A stretch of DNA of 6,687 bases from Blastocatellia bacterium (GTDB lineage Bacteria; Acidobacteriota; Blastocatellia; Pyrinomonadales; Pyrinomonadaceae). The notes under the pieces are model-generated. The model was not told the DNA's origin. It did no database searches and saw only the letters and a list, made by a program, of their open reading frames with translations. Made by a program: the position numbers and the translations under genes. The first letter of the stretch is position 1, and each line of letters opens with the position of its first letter. The DNA is taken from positions 1 to 6,687 of the forward strand of contig JACDAK010000046.1 in assembly GCA_013695495.1 (NCBI GenBank), written 5' to 3'. This document shows positions 1 to 5,629 of this stretch, one piece after another.

Positions 1-191
1 GTACTGTGACGGTTCAGGTAGTGATCGATGAGGCCGGGAACGTAATCTCGGCAAATGCAGTGAATGGCCACGCTTTGTTGCGACCCGCAGCGGTAGCGGC
101 GGCCCGTCAGGCAAAGTTCAGCCCCACGATGTTGTCGGGGCAGCCGGTGAAGGTGTCCGGTGTGATCACCTATAATTTCGTAGCTCAGTAA
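1..191 (+). CDS. TonB-family energy transducer, C-terminal end only (5' partial)
   Basis: This is the last 62 codons of a gene that begins upstream; the first whole codon is at base 3 and TAA is at 189-191. The peptide matches a TonB C-terminal domain in pattern: a V-x-V-x-V-x-I-D-x-x-G-N-V strand, then G-H-A-L-L-R-P-A-A-V-A-A-A-R helix, then K-F-S-P-T, G-Q-P-V-K-V-S-G and a closing V-I-T-Y-N-F strand. In this family the domain sits in the periplasm and contacts the TonB box of outer-membrane receptors, passing on energy from ExbB/ExbD. The proline-rich spacer and membrane anchor would lie outside the window. A GTG at base 6 opens the frame but should not be taken as the start, because the domain clearly extends upstream. 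The exbB gene 113 bases downstream supports the assignment. Other proteins, including some peptidases, can also carry this domain, so the full protein need not be a classical TonB. Confidence 0.85.
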   Translation, partial: TVTVQVVIDEAGNVISANAVNGHALLRPAAVAAARQAKFSPTMLSGQPVKVSGVITYNFVAQ

Positions 192-214
192 CACCAGGGC
201 GAGCGATCAAAGAA

Positions 215-239
215 AGAGGCGGCTTAACCCGCCGCCTCT
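215..239 (+). terminator. GC-rich hairpin after the TonB-family gene
   Basis: A perfect 9-bp stem (AGAGGCGGC at 215-223 with GCCGCCTCT at 231-239) encloses a 7-base loop and starts 24 bases after the TAA. What follows is CTCATAAAAAC, not a run of T, so it is a poor intrinsic terminator on this strand. It may stop transcription partially, or protect the 3' end of the upstream message while some transcription reads into exbB. The A-rich bases before the stem would be T-rich on the other strand, but I see no minus-strand gene that needs stopping here. Confidence 0.5.
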
Positions 240-303
240 CTCATAAAAACAAGTTTCAGATTTCCGCATTTCATAAGATTTCGATTTCTTTGGAGGAAAA
301 ACC

Positions 304-1056
304 ATGACCTTTTCAGCAAGCCTGTTAGGAACCGACGTTCTGGGCTCATTTATGTTCTTCGCCGAGGGCGGCCAGATTTCGTTCGGTGTTTACGACATCG
401 CCGCGAGTTTAACGATCCCGGGTTGGGCTGTGATCATAACGCTGCTCATTCAGTCAGTTTATCTGATCGCCGTGGGCATCGAGCGTTGGTTGACCTATAA
501 CAAGGCAAAGCAGCAGTCTCGTCAGTATGCACCTAAGGTGGCTCAAGCACTCAAGAACAGCAACATCGACGAAGCTATCAGCATCGGCGACCGTCATAAA
601 GATTCACATCTTGCTATGGTAGTTTCTTCGGGGCTGAAAGAATTCAGTGCTCATTACAACAACGAAGAGATCACTGCTGACCAGATGGAATCGTCGAAGC
701 GTGCTCTTGAGCGTGCTATCGCTATTAAGACTGCCGAACTCAAACGCGGCCTTTCGGGCCTTGCTACCGTTGGTTCGACAGCTCCGTTCGTAGGACTGTT
801 CGGAACTGTTGTCGGCATCATTGGCGCATTCGTTGCGTTGGCTCAGGCTGAGAGTGCCGGTATCGGTGCCGTCGGTGCTGCTATCGCAGAGGCCTTGGTC
901 GCTACCGCGTTTGGAATCGGTGTAGCCATTCCGGGTGTGTGGCTATTTAATTACTTCACAAACAAGGTGACTAGCTTCGGTGTAGAAATGGAAAATTCGG
1001 CTTCAGAATTGATCGATTATTTCATCCGCCAACGAGTGAAGCGTTTGAACAGCTAG
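304..1056 (+). CDS. exbB: ExbB/TolQ/MotA-family proton channel protein (ExbB-like)
   Basis: ExbB forms the inner-membrane pentamer around ExbD that uses the proton gradient to energise TonB. At 250 residues it has the usual length. Membrane segment 1 lies at about residues 39-60. A cytoplasmic helical region follows (about 61-148), then a membrane pair at about 150-178 and 190-218. The signature G-S-T-A-P-F-V-G-L-F-G-T-V is at residues 157-169. The polar channel residues T168, E196 and T201 correspond to T148, E176 and T181 of E. coli ExbB with a constant offset of 20. A GGAGG at 292-296, seven bases before the ATG, fixes the start. Two exbD genes follow closely, as in Ton operons. MotA and TolQ belong to the same superfamily. 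The neighbouring TonB domain and the close match to E. coli ExbB argue for a Ton rather than Tol role, though TolQ cannot be excluded. Confidence 0.93.
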   Translation: MTFSASLLGTDVLGSFMFFAEGGQISFGVYDIAASLTIPGWAVIITLLIQSVYLIAVGIERWLTYNKAKQQSRQYAPKVAQALKNSNIDEAISIGDRHKDSHLAMVVSSGLKEFSAHYNNEEITADQMESSKRALERAIAIKTAELKRGLSGLATVGSTAPFVGLFGTVVGIIGAFVALAQAESAGIGAVGAAIAEALVATAFGIGVAIPGVWLFNYFTNKVTSFGVEMENSASELIDYFIRQRVKRLNS

Positions 1057-1090
1057 GTAAGTTCGTTTTATATCAAGGGAGATTAAAGCC

Positions 1091-1534
1091 ATGGGTGCAA
1101 AGATCGGTGGAACCGATGAATTCAACTCGGACATTAACGTAACACCAATGGTGGACGTCATGCTGGTGTTGCTGATCATCTTTATGATCGTGACACCGCT
1201 GCTTCAGCAGGGCGTGAGCGTAAATATCCCTAGGGATATGAACACACCGGACGAGGACATGAACATCACAAAGGATACGTCCGTTGTGATCTCCATTCCA
1301 AACAACAACGATTTCTATATCGGTAAAGATCCGTTCCCGATAACGGCTCTCGGAGAGAAGATCCAGACCATGATGAAAGACAAGGCGCCGAAAGACCGCA
1401 TTGTTTACATCAAGAGCGGGGTCGAGGTCGATTACGGCACTGTCGTACAGGCGATCGACACTATTCGAAAGCAGGATATCGACAAAATCGGACTCGTAGC
1501 CGATAGAAAGAAAGGGGAGCCGGCGGCAAATTGA
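1091..1534 (+). CDS. exbD: ExbD/TolR-family biopolymer transport protein, copy 1
   Basis: ExbD is the partner that sits inside the ExbB pentamer and carries the proton-binding aspartate. The 147-residue protein has a short cytoplasmic N-terminus and one membrane helix (about residues 20-40) after the signature I-N-V-T-P. D22 matches the essential D25 of E. coli ExbD. The periplasmic domain ends with the family pattern K-S-G-V-E-V-D-Y-G-T-V-V-Q-A-I-D and a final I-G-L-V. AAGGGAG at 1075-1081, nine bases before the ATG, supports the start. The gene lies 34 bases after exbB, so the two are probably co-transcribed. The periplasmic part has a charged D-M-N-T-P-D-E-D-M-N stretch just after the helix. 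TolR is the main alternative. Confidence 0.93.
   Translation: MGAKIGGTDEFNSDINVTPMVDVMLVLLIIFMIVTPLLQQGVSVNIPRDMNTPDEDMNITKDTSVVISIPNNNDFYIGKDPFPITALGEKIQTMMKDKAPKDRIVYIKSGVEVDYGTVVQAIDTIRKQDIDKIGLVADRKKGEPAAN
1224..1239. repeat. Perfect 16-bp palindrome inside the first exbD
   Basis: ATATCCCTAGGGATAT reads the same on both strands. It lies in the codons for V-N-I-P-R-D-M, just after the membrane helix of the first ExbD, and uses CCT and AGG for Pro-Arg. It could be chance, since roughly 0.1 such site is expected in a window this size, or it could be a protein-binding dyad. No neighbouring feature points to a use. Confidence 0.4.
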
Positions 1535-1540
1535 TAAAGC

Positions 1541-1558
1541 GGACCGGGCATCCGGTCC
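1541..1558 (+). promoter_or_regulatory. Intercistronic hairpin between the two exbD genes
   Basis: A perfect 7-bp stem, GGACCGG (1541-1547) with CCGGTCC (1552-1558), closes a GCAT tetraloop. It starts six bases after the TGA of the first exbD and ends four bases before the GGAGG ribosome binding site of the second. There is no T-run, so termination is unlikely. A message stabiliser, processing site or brake on initiation of the second exbD is a more reasonable inference. Confidence 0.5.
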
Positions 1559-1576
1559 ACGTGGAGGTAAATCACT

Positions 1577-2056
1577 ATGGGAATGTCAACAGGAGGCTCA
1601 AAAGACGGAGGAGCAACCCCAAACATTAATGTAACGCCGCTGATCGATGTTTTATTGGTACTTTTGATCATCTTTATGATCATCACGCCGGTAAAGCCGA
1701 GCAGGTTTGAAGCGAAGGTTCCGGCGGAGCCGAAGAACGAGCAGCAGCTTGATGTCAAACCTAACCCGTTAACTCTCGTTGTTACGATCAACCGCGATTC
1801 GCGTGCCTTGGCGCTCAATAACGATGCGGCAGGGAACGTTGAGGATCCGTCAGCTTTGACGGCACGGCTCCGTGAGATCTTTGAACAGCGGACGGCGAAT
1901 GACGTGCGTAATGACGTCACGAACCAGATAGAGAAGACCATTTTCATCAAATCGCCGACATCGGTGCGGTATGGCGACGTGGTCAGGGTCATAGATGCAG
2001 CCAAGATGGCAGGTGCCGAACCGATCGGCTTACAGATCGACGATTTAACTCAATAA
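1577..2056 (+). CDS. exbD: ExbD/TolR-family biopolymer transport protein, copy 2
   Basis: This second ExbD paralogue has 159 residues. The signature N-I-N-V-T-P lies at residues 16-21, D24 is the probable proton carrier, and one membrane helix spans about residues 22-42. The helix is nearly identical to that of copy 1, but the periplasmic domain differs strongly and has an insert rich in Asn, Asp and Arg around residues 75-115. The end of the domain keeps the ExbD pattern K-S-P-T-S-V-R-Y-G-D-V-V and a final I-G-L-Q. GGAGG at 1563-1567, nine bases before the ATG, supports the start; an in-frame ATG two codons later is less well placed. The gene lies 42 bases after copy 1, with a hairpin in the gap. 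Tandem exbD genes are known in Ton operons of several phyla. Both copies keep the aspartate, so both could be functional, perhaps as a heterodimer or as alternative partners. Confidence 0.92.
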   Translation: MGMSTGGSKDGGATPNINVTPLIDVLLVLLIIFMIITPVKPSRFEAKVPAEPKNEQQLDVKPNPLTLVVTINRDSRALALNNDAAGNVEDPSALTARLREIFEQRTANDVRNDVTNQIEKTIFIKSPTSVRYGDVVRVIDAAKMAGAEPIGLQIDDLTQ

Positions 2057-2061
2057 TTTAT

Positions 2062-2096
2062 GCGGCAGTGCTGACCTCAGGGGCCTGCACTGCCGC
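2062..2096 (+). promoter_or_regulatory. Strong intercistronic hairpin before the TPR gene
   Basis: A perfect 10-bp stem, GCGGCAGTGC (2062-2071) with GCACTGCCGC (2087-2096), encloses a 15-base loop. It begins five bases after the TAA of the second exbD. It ends two bases before one in-frame ATG (2099) and 17 before the better-supported ATG (2114). No T-run follows, so full termination is unlikely. It could protect the exbBD message from 3' decay, attenuate transcription into the TPR gene, or both. Confidence 0.55.
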
Positions 2097-2100
2097 GCAT

Positions 2101-2104
2101 GGAG
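2101..2104 (+). promoter_or_regulatory. Ribosome binding site that decides the TPR gene start
   Basis: GGAG lies nine bases before the ATG at 2114. The earlier in-frame ATG at 2099 has only the arm of a 10-bp hairpin upstream and no Shine-Dalgarno sequence. Initiation at 2114 is therefore preferred. Confidence 0.5.
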
Positions 2105-2113
2105 CTCAAAAGA

Positions 2114-3091
2114 ATGAGATTGTCTCGTTTTGGTGTACTGCTGCTCGTGGTGATGTCAATTTTCGTCACAAGCAGCTGCAATTATTATAACCGCGTCATT
2201 TCCCGGAAGAATCTGGTGGATGGCTCGATCGCTTACAAAGAACGAAAGTTCGGTGAAGCTCAAGAACTGTTCCGTCGTGCTGCATCCCGTGATCCGGAGG
2301 GTGCGACGCTGGAAGGACGAACTGCCCAGTTGTTCCTTGCTCGAACTCTCCATTCGCAGTTTATTGGTGACCGACAGAATTTAGCTTTAGCGGACGCGGC
2401 GATCGAAGAGTATAAAAAGATGCTCGCCATCGATCCGAACGAGCAAAGTTCGTATAAGGCAATCGCAGGACTGTACGATACGTTGATGCGTACGGACGAT
2501 TGGAATGCGTGGGTAAGGGACCGTGCAAATAACGAGAATATATTGCCCCAACATCGGGTAGAGGCGTTTACGTCATTGGCTGCTCGACAGAATACTTGCG
2601 CTTCGGAGATTTCGAATTCAGACGCGGCCCGAAAGCCGATCAAGCGCGATGGTGAGGATGCTTACCAGTATATCCGACCGGCGGGTGACGAAGAGTTCAA
2701 CCGCTTTCGTCAATGCGTGATGGCTGGTTCCGAACTTATCGAACGTGCTGTGGCGCTTGAGACCGACGAGATCAAGAACGCGCAGAACATTGATATCGGC
2801 GGGCTCAGCGATGGCGAACTTCGCGAGAAGCATGAGGTCGTCAAAGTTTTTGAATCGGCTCGTTCTTATAAAACGGCTTTGCTGATCCAGCAAACGCGTC
2901 TCGCGGAAATGGAGAACCGGACGCAAGATGCTGAGCGTCTCCGGAAAGAGGCTGATGCATCCAGAGAGGCTGCGGTGGTTCTCGGCACGGTGAACAAGAA
3001 CATGGACGCGGCTATTGAACAGCGAGTCGCTGCTCAGGAGGCAAACGCCAACGCGGCCAATGCGGTAGAGGCCGAACCCGCCGGACAGTAG
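2114..3091 (+). CDS. TPR-containing putative lipoprotein of unknown function
   Basis: I do not recognise a named family. From the ATG at 2114 the protein has 325 residues; an in-frame ATG at 2099 would add five. The N-terminus is a signal peptide: basic M-R-L-S-R, a hydrophobic core V-L-L-L-V-V, then V-T-S-S-C. The cysteine (residue 22) could be lipidated, but Thr at -3 makes the lipobox imperfect. TPR-like helices follow. One covers about residues 34-61 (A-Y-K-E-R-K-F-G-E-A-Q-E-L-F-R-R-A). A second covers about 70-110 and ends in Y-K-K-M-L-A-I-D-P-N. A third, weaker one covers about 111-140. The last 100 residues are charged and Ala/Glu-rich, suggesting a coiled coil, with an Asn/Ala-rich tail. 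It lies 57 bases after the second exbD and before a terminator, so it is probably the last gene of the Ton operon. A periplasmic or outer-membrane scaffold for the Ton system is an inference from position only. Confidence 0.82.
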   Translation: MRLSRFGVLLLVVMSIFVTSSCNYYNRVISRKNLVDGSIAYKERKFGEAQELFRRAASRDPEGATLEGRTAQLFLARTLHSQFIGDRQNLALADAAIEEYKKMLAIDPNEQSSYKAIAGLYDTLMRTDDWNAWVRDRANNENILPQHRVEAFTSLAARQNTCASEISNSDAARKPIKRDGEDAYQYIRPAGDEEFNRFRQCVMAGSELIERAVALETDEIKNAQNIDIGGLSDGELREKHEVVKVFESARSYKTALLIQQTRLAEMENRTQDAERLRKEADASREAAVVLGTVNKNMDAAIEQRVAAQEANANAANAVEAEPAGQ

Positions 3092-3113
3092 CCTTTATTC
3101 CCTTCGTGGTATT

Positions 3114-3146
3114 AATGACGCTCTTTGCATTGCGGAGAGCGTCATT
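3114..3146 (+). terminator. Intrinsic terminator of the exbBD-TPR operon
   Basis: A perfect 11-bp stem, AATGACGCTCT (3114-3124) with AGAGCGTCATT (3136-3146), encloses an 11-base loop and starts 22 bases after the TAG of the TPR gene. TTCTGTCTTT follows, an imperfect T-rich tract. Its position between the TPR gene and relA/spoT suits the end of the Ton operon and separate transcription of relA/spoT. Confidence 0.72.
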
Positions 3147-3181
3147 TCTGTCTTTGCCCTGCGATTCCCCGTGCCATATCG

Positions 3182-3210
3182 TTTTAGCTGCGCTGCGGTT
3201 AATGTAGAAT
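3182..3210 (+). promoter_or_regulatory. Weak candidate promoter for relA/spoT
   Basis: TAGAAT at 3205-3210 matches five of six bases of a sigma-70 -10 box. Only a poor -35 (TTTTAG at 3182-3187, 17-base spacer) lies upstream. Transcription from it would begin near 3217, leaving a leader of about 12 bases before the ATG at 3229. This fits the lack of a ribosome binding site, but the call rests on one short match. Confidence 0.25.
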
Positions 3211-3228
3211 GCAGATGATGCGGTTTTT

Positions 3229-5439
3229 ATGATCAGAATAGAAGACGTAATAGAAAAAGTTGAAAGGAACCGGCCCAACGCGGATATCGATCTTATCCGC
3301 CGCGCCTATCTGTTCTCAGCTCTGCATCACAAAGGCCAGAAACGAGCGTCCGGCGAGCCCTACCTGGTCCATCCGCTGGAGGTGGCCGACCTGCTGGCCG
3401 AGATGCGTCTGGACGAGGTGAGTGTGTCTACGGGGCTACTGCACGATGTTGTGGAGGACACGCTTGTCGATCTGGACACGATCCGCGAATATTTTGGGGA
3501 TGAGATCACGCTTTTGGTCGACGGGCTGACGAAGATCGCACAGATCAGCAACCTCTCGAAGGAACGGCAGCAGGCCGAGAATGTGCGAAAGATGGTGCTT
3601 GCGATGATCACGGACGTACGCGTGGTCCTAATCAAGCTGGTAGACCGTCTGCATAATATGCGGACGATGCAGTATCTCAAACCCGAGAAGCGTGTACGTA
3701 TTTCCCAGGAGACCTTGGATATTTATGCCCCCATCGCTCACCGGTTAGGGATGGGTAAAATGCGAAGCGAGCTAGAGGACCTAGCGTTTCAAAACATCTA
3801 CCCTGAGGACTATAAGCGCCTCGCTAAGGAAGTTGACGCCCGCCGCCCCGAACTCGAAGCATCGCTCGACCGAATCAAGAAGGTTATTGAGGAACGGCTT
3901 AAGGAGAACGATGTTCCATATGTAGAGATACAGGGACGCGTTAAGCGTCTCTACTCGCTTTGGAAGAAGCTGAAGAAGCAAAAGATCGCGATAGAACAGG
4001 TTTACGATCTGATCGCTGCGCGTATCATCACACCGGTGGGGCGAAAGAACTGCTATCTGGTGCTGAGCGTGATTCACGACGTTTGGACGCCCGTGCCGGA
4101 GCGATTTCGGGATTGGATCGCAATCCCCCGTGACAACTTATATCAGTCGCTTCACACGTCGGTGGTTGGCGACGGCGGGCAAGCGTTCGAAGTGCAGATC
4201 CGAACTGTGGATATGCACCATATCGCGGAAGAAGGAGTTGCTGCTCACTGGAAATATAAAGAAGCGAAACTGGGCAGCAAAGAGGACGACGAGAGTATTG
4301 ATGAGCTTCGAAATACGGTAGAAAAGCTTCTGCTTCCGCTGGTCGAGAATTCGAAAGATGAGGAAGATTCTGTCGATTTTGTAGAGACTCTCAAGCTCGA
4401 CCTTTTTCCAAAGGACGTTTATACCTTTACACCGATGGGGAAGGTGATCCAATTGCCGCGGGGGTCATCGCCTCTGGATTTTGCCTACGCCATTCACTCG
4501 GAAGTAGGCGATACCTGTACGGGAGCGAAGATCAACGGCCGCATTGTTCCGCTGAAATCGGAACTGCAGAACGGCGACGTGGTGGAGATACTCACGACCG
4601 CGAATTCGAAGCCATCGCGAGATTGGCTCAACTATGCAATTACTTCGAAGGCACGGAACCGGATACGGCATTGGATCTCCGAACAACAGCGGACGGAATC
4701 GATCGATATCGGACGTAAACTGCTTGAGAAAGAGGCGGACAAATTTCGGCTTTCGCCTAAGAAGCTTATAAACAACGACGGGGAGATGAAACGGATCGCG
4801 AACGAGTATGGGCTTGGGCGGCCTGAGGACCTGTTTGCCTCGATCGGCTATGGAAAAACGCTTCCGCGCAATGTCTTGGCTAAGTTCCTGGGTGCTGAGA
4901 AATTTGCGGAACTCGACCCCGAAAAGCGGGCTCATTCACGCATTGAGAGCGGGATGAAGGCGGTGAAGAAGTTCATCGGCATGGGGGAAGACGCAATAAT
5001 CGTCAGAGGTGTCGACAATCTTCTGACGAACCGAGCTCGCTGCTGCAATCCGCTTCGCGGTGAAGAGATCATTGGATACATTTCGTTAGGCAAAGGCATC
5101 GTTGTTCATAATAAGCGATGCAAGAACGTTAAGCAGTTGATGGTGAATCGCGATCGGATCGTTGAGGTCGAGTGGGCTTTGAGCGAGAAAGATGAGATTC
5201 AGTCAGTGCGGTTGATGGTTACGACGGAGAACAGAACGGGGATGTTGGCGGGGATCACGAATGCGATCGCGGAGATCAAGACGGGAATTCGTGATGCATC
5301 CGCGAGCGTTTCTCGCGACGACAAGGGGCTGATCGAGGTAACGGTAGAGGTTTTCGACAAGAAGCATCTCGATAAGGTTGTGAGTGCGATCGAGAAAGTG
5401 CCAGGCGTGAGAGCGGTTGAGCGGATCAACGCTATTTAG
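3229..5439 (+). CDS. Bifunctional (p)ppGpp synthetase/hydrolase, RelA/SpoT family
   Basis: This cytoplasmic stringent-response enzyme transfers pyrophosphate from ATP to GDP or GTP and, through its HD domain, removes it from (p)ppGpp. Its 736 residues are typical of long RSH enzymes. The HD domain (about 20-150) keeps H48, H72-D73, E76-D77, D139 and N143, so hydrolase activity is expected. The synthetase domain (about 230-345) keeps Y-D-L-I-A around D260, Y-Q-S-L-H-T (305-310) and E321 in E-V-Q-I-R-T. TGS lies at about 395-457, the conserved C605-C606-H627-C631 segment follows, and ACT covers about 660-736. The segment that is usually R-F-K-D is R-F-R-D (292-295), and the usual P-K-x-N is P-R-D-N (300-303). 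R-x-K-D-like rather than E-x-D-D points to a Rel/SpoT type rather than E. coli RelA. No Shine-Dalgarno precedes the ATG; ATGs at 3215 and 3218 are out of frame. A terminator upstream suggests an independent transcript. Confidence 0.95.
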   Translation: MIRIEDVIEKVERNRPNADIDLIRRAYLFSALHHKGQKRASGEPYLVHPLEVADLLAEMRLDEVSVSTGLLHDVVEDTLVDLDTIREYFGDEITLLVDGLTKIAQISNLSKERQQAENVRKMVLAMITDVRVVLIKLVDRLHNMRTMQYLKPEKRVRISQETLDIYAPIAHRLGMGKMRSELEDLAFQNIYPEDYKRLAKEVDARRPELEASLDRIKKVIEERLKENDVPYVEIQGRVKRLYSLWKKLKKQKIAIEQVYDLIAARIITPVGRKNCYLVLSVIHDVWTPVPERFRDWIAIPRDNLYQSLHTSVVGDGGQAFEVQIRTVDMHHIAEEGVAAHWKYKEAKLGSKEDDESIDELRNTVEKLLLPLVENSKDEEDSVDFVETLKLDLFPKDVYTFTPMGKVIQLPRGSSPLDFAYAIHSEVGDTCTGAKINGRIVPLKSELQNGDVVEILTTANSKPSRDWLNYAITSKARNRIRHWISEQQRTESIDIGRKLLEKEADKFRLSPKKLINNDGEMKRIANEYGLGRPEDLFASIGYGKTLPRNVLAKFLGAEKFAELDPEKRAHSRIESGMKAVKKFIGMGEDAIIVRGVDNLLTNRARCCNPLRGEEIIGYISLGKGIVVHNKRCKNVKQLMVNRDRIVEVEWALSEKDEIQSVRLMVTTENRTGMLAGITNAIAEIKTGIRDASASVSRDDKGLIEVTVEVFDKKHLDKVVSAIEKVPGVRAVERINAI

Positions 5440-5443
5440 CGTT
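5428..5443 (+). terminator. Small hairpin over the relA/spoT stop codon
   Basis: AACGCT (5428-5433) pairs with AGCGTT (5438-5443) around an ATTT loop, and the TAG stop lies in the loop and 3' arm. The T-rich ATTTTGGTTT begins seven bases later. The stem has only six pairs and competes with GTTGA/TCAAC just upstream, so this is a weak terminator candidate at best. Confidence 0.25.
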
Positions 5444-5466
5444 AGTTGAAATTTTGGTTTACACAG

Positions 5467-5523
5467 CGGGCCGTGTGCTGTTATGGTTTAAAGATCATAA
5501 ATTCGGGCAACTTACACGGTCCG
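5467..5523 (+). terminator. Nested stem-loop after relA/spoT, possible terminator
   Basis: CGGGCCGTGT (5467-5476) pairs with ACACGGTCCG (5514-5523) over ten positions, with one G-U wobble. The 37-base interior holds a second small stem, TTATG (5481-5485) with CATAA (5496-5500). AGAACGTTTTGT follows, a partial T-tract. It may end relA/spoT transcription or form part of the leader of the protease gene. The rest of the 190-base gap shows no gene and no convincing sigma-70 promoter to my eye. Confidence 0.35.
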
Positions 5524-5614
5524 AGAACGTTTTGTAATAGCCCACTAATCTTCACTCCTTAATTTGTCATTTTACGTTGCGGCGCCCGGGTCCGCTTATT
5601 TTCAGTAATAGCAA

Positions 5615-5620
5615 AAGGAG
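5615..5620 (+). promoter_or_regulatory. Ribosome binding site of the S8 protease
   Basis: AAGGAG lies nine bases before the ATG at 5630, a strong site that fixes the start of the protease. Its strength contrasts with the absence of any such site before relA/spoT. Confidence 0.75.
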
Positions 5621-5629
5621 ACTTTCACA

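Noticed and set aside
254..279. Possible promoter before exbB (TAAGAT at 274-279)
   Set aside because: The -10 match is only four of six bases, and no -35 of suitable quality lies at the right distance.
1432..2004. Long minus-strand open frame (190 codons) across the end of the first exbD and most of the second
   Set aside because: It lies opposite two clear ExbD genes, its peptide resembles no family I know, and it has no convincing start signal. It is an antisense shadow.
3012..3278. Minus-strand open frame of 88 codons spanning the TPR gene end, the gap and the relA/spoT start
   Set aside because: It crosses the terminator hairpin and parts of two real genes and has no recognisable product.
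4465..4935. Minus-strand open frame of 156 codons inside relA/spoT
   Set aside because: It lies fully opposite the TGS and helical part of a well-supported gene; its peptide is Arg-rich and low in recognisable pattern, as expected of an antisense shadow.
5564..5601. TTGTCA at 5564-5569 as a -35 box for the protease
   Set aside because: No acceptable -10 box lies 16-18 bases downstream; the only A/T-rich candidate (TTATTT) is too far away and the spacer is very GC-rich.
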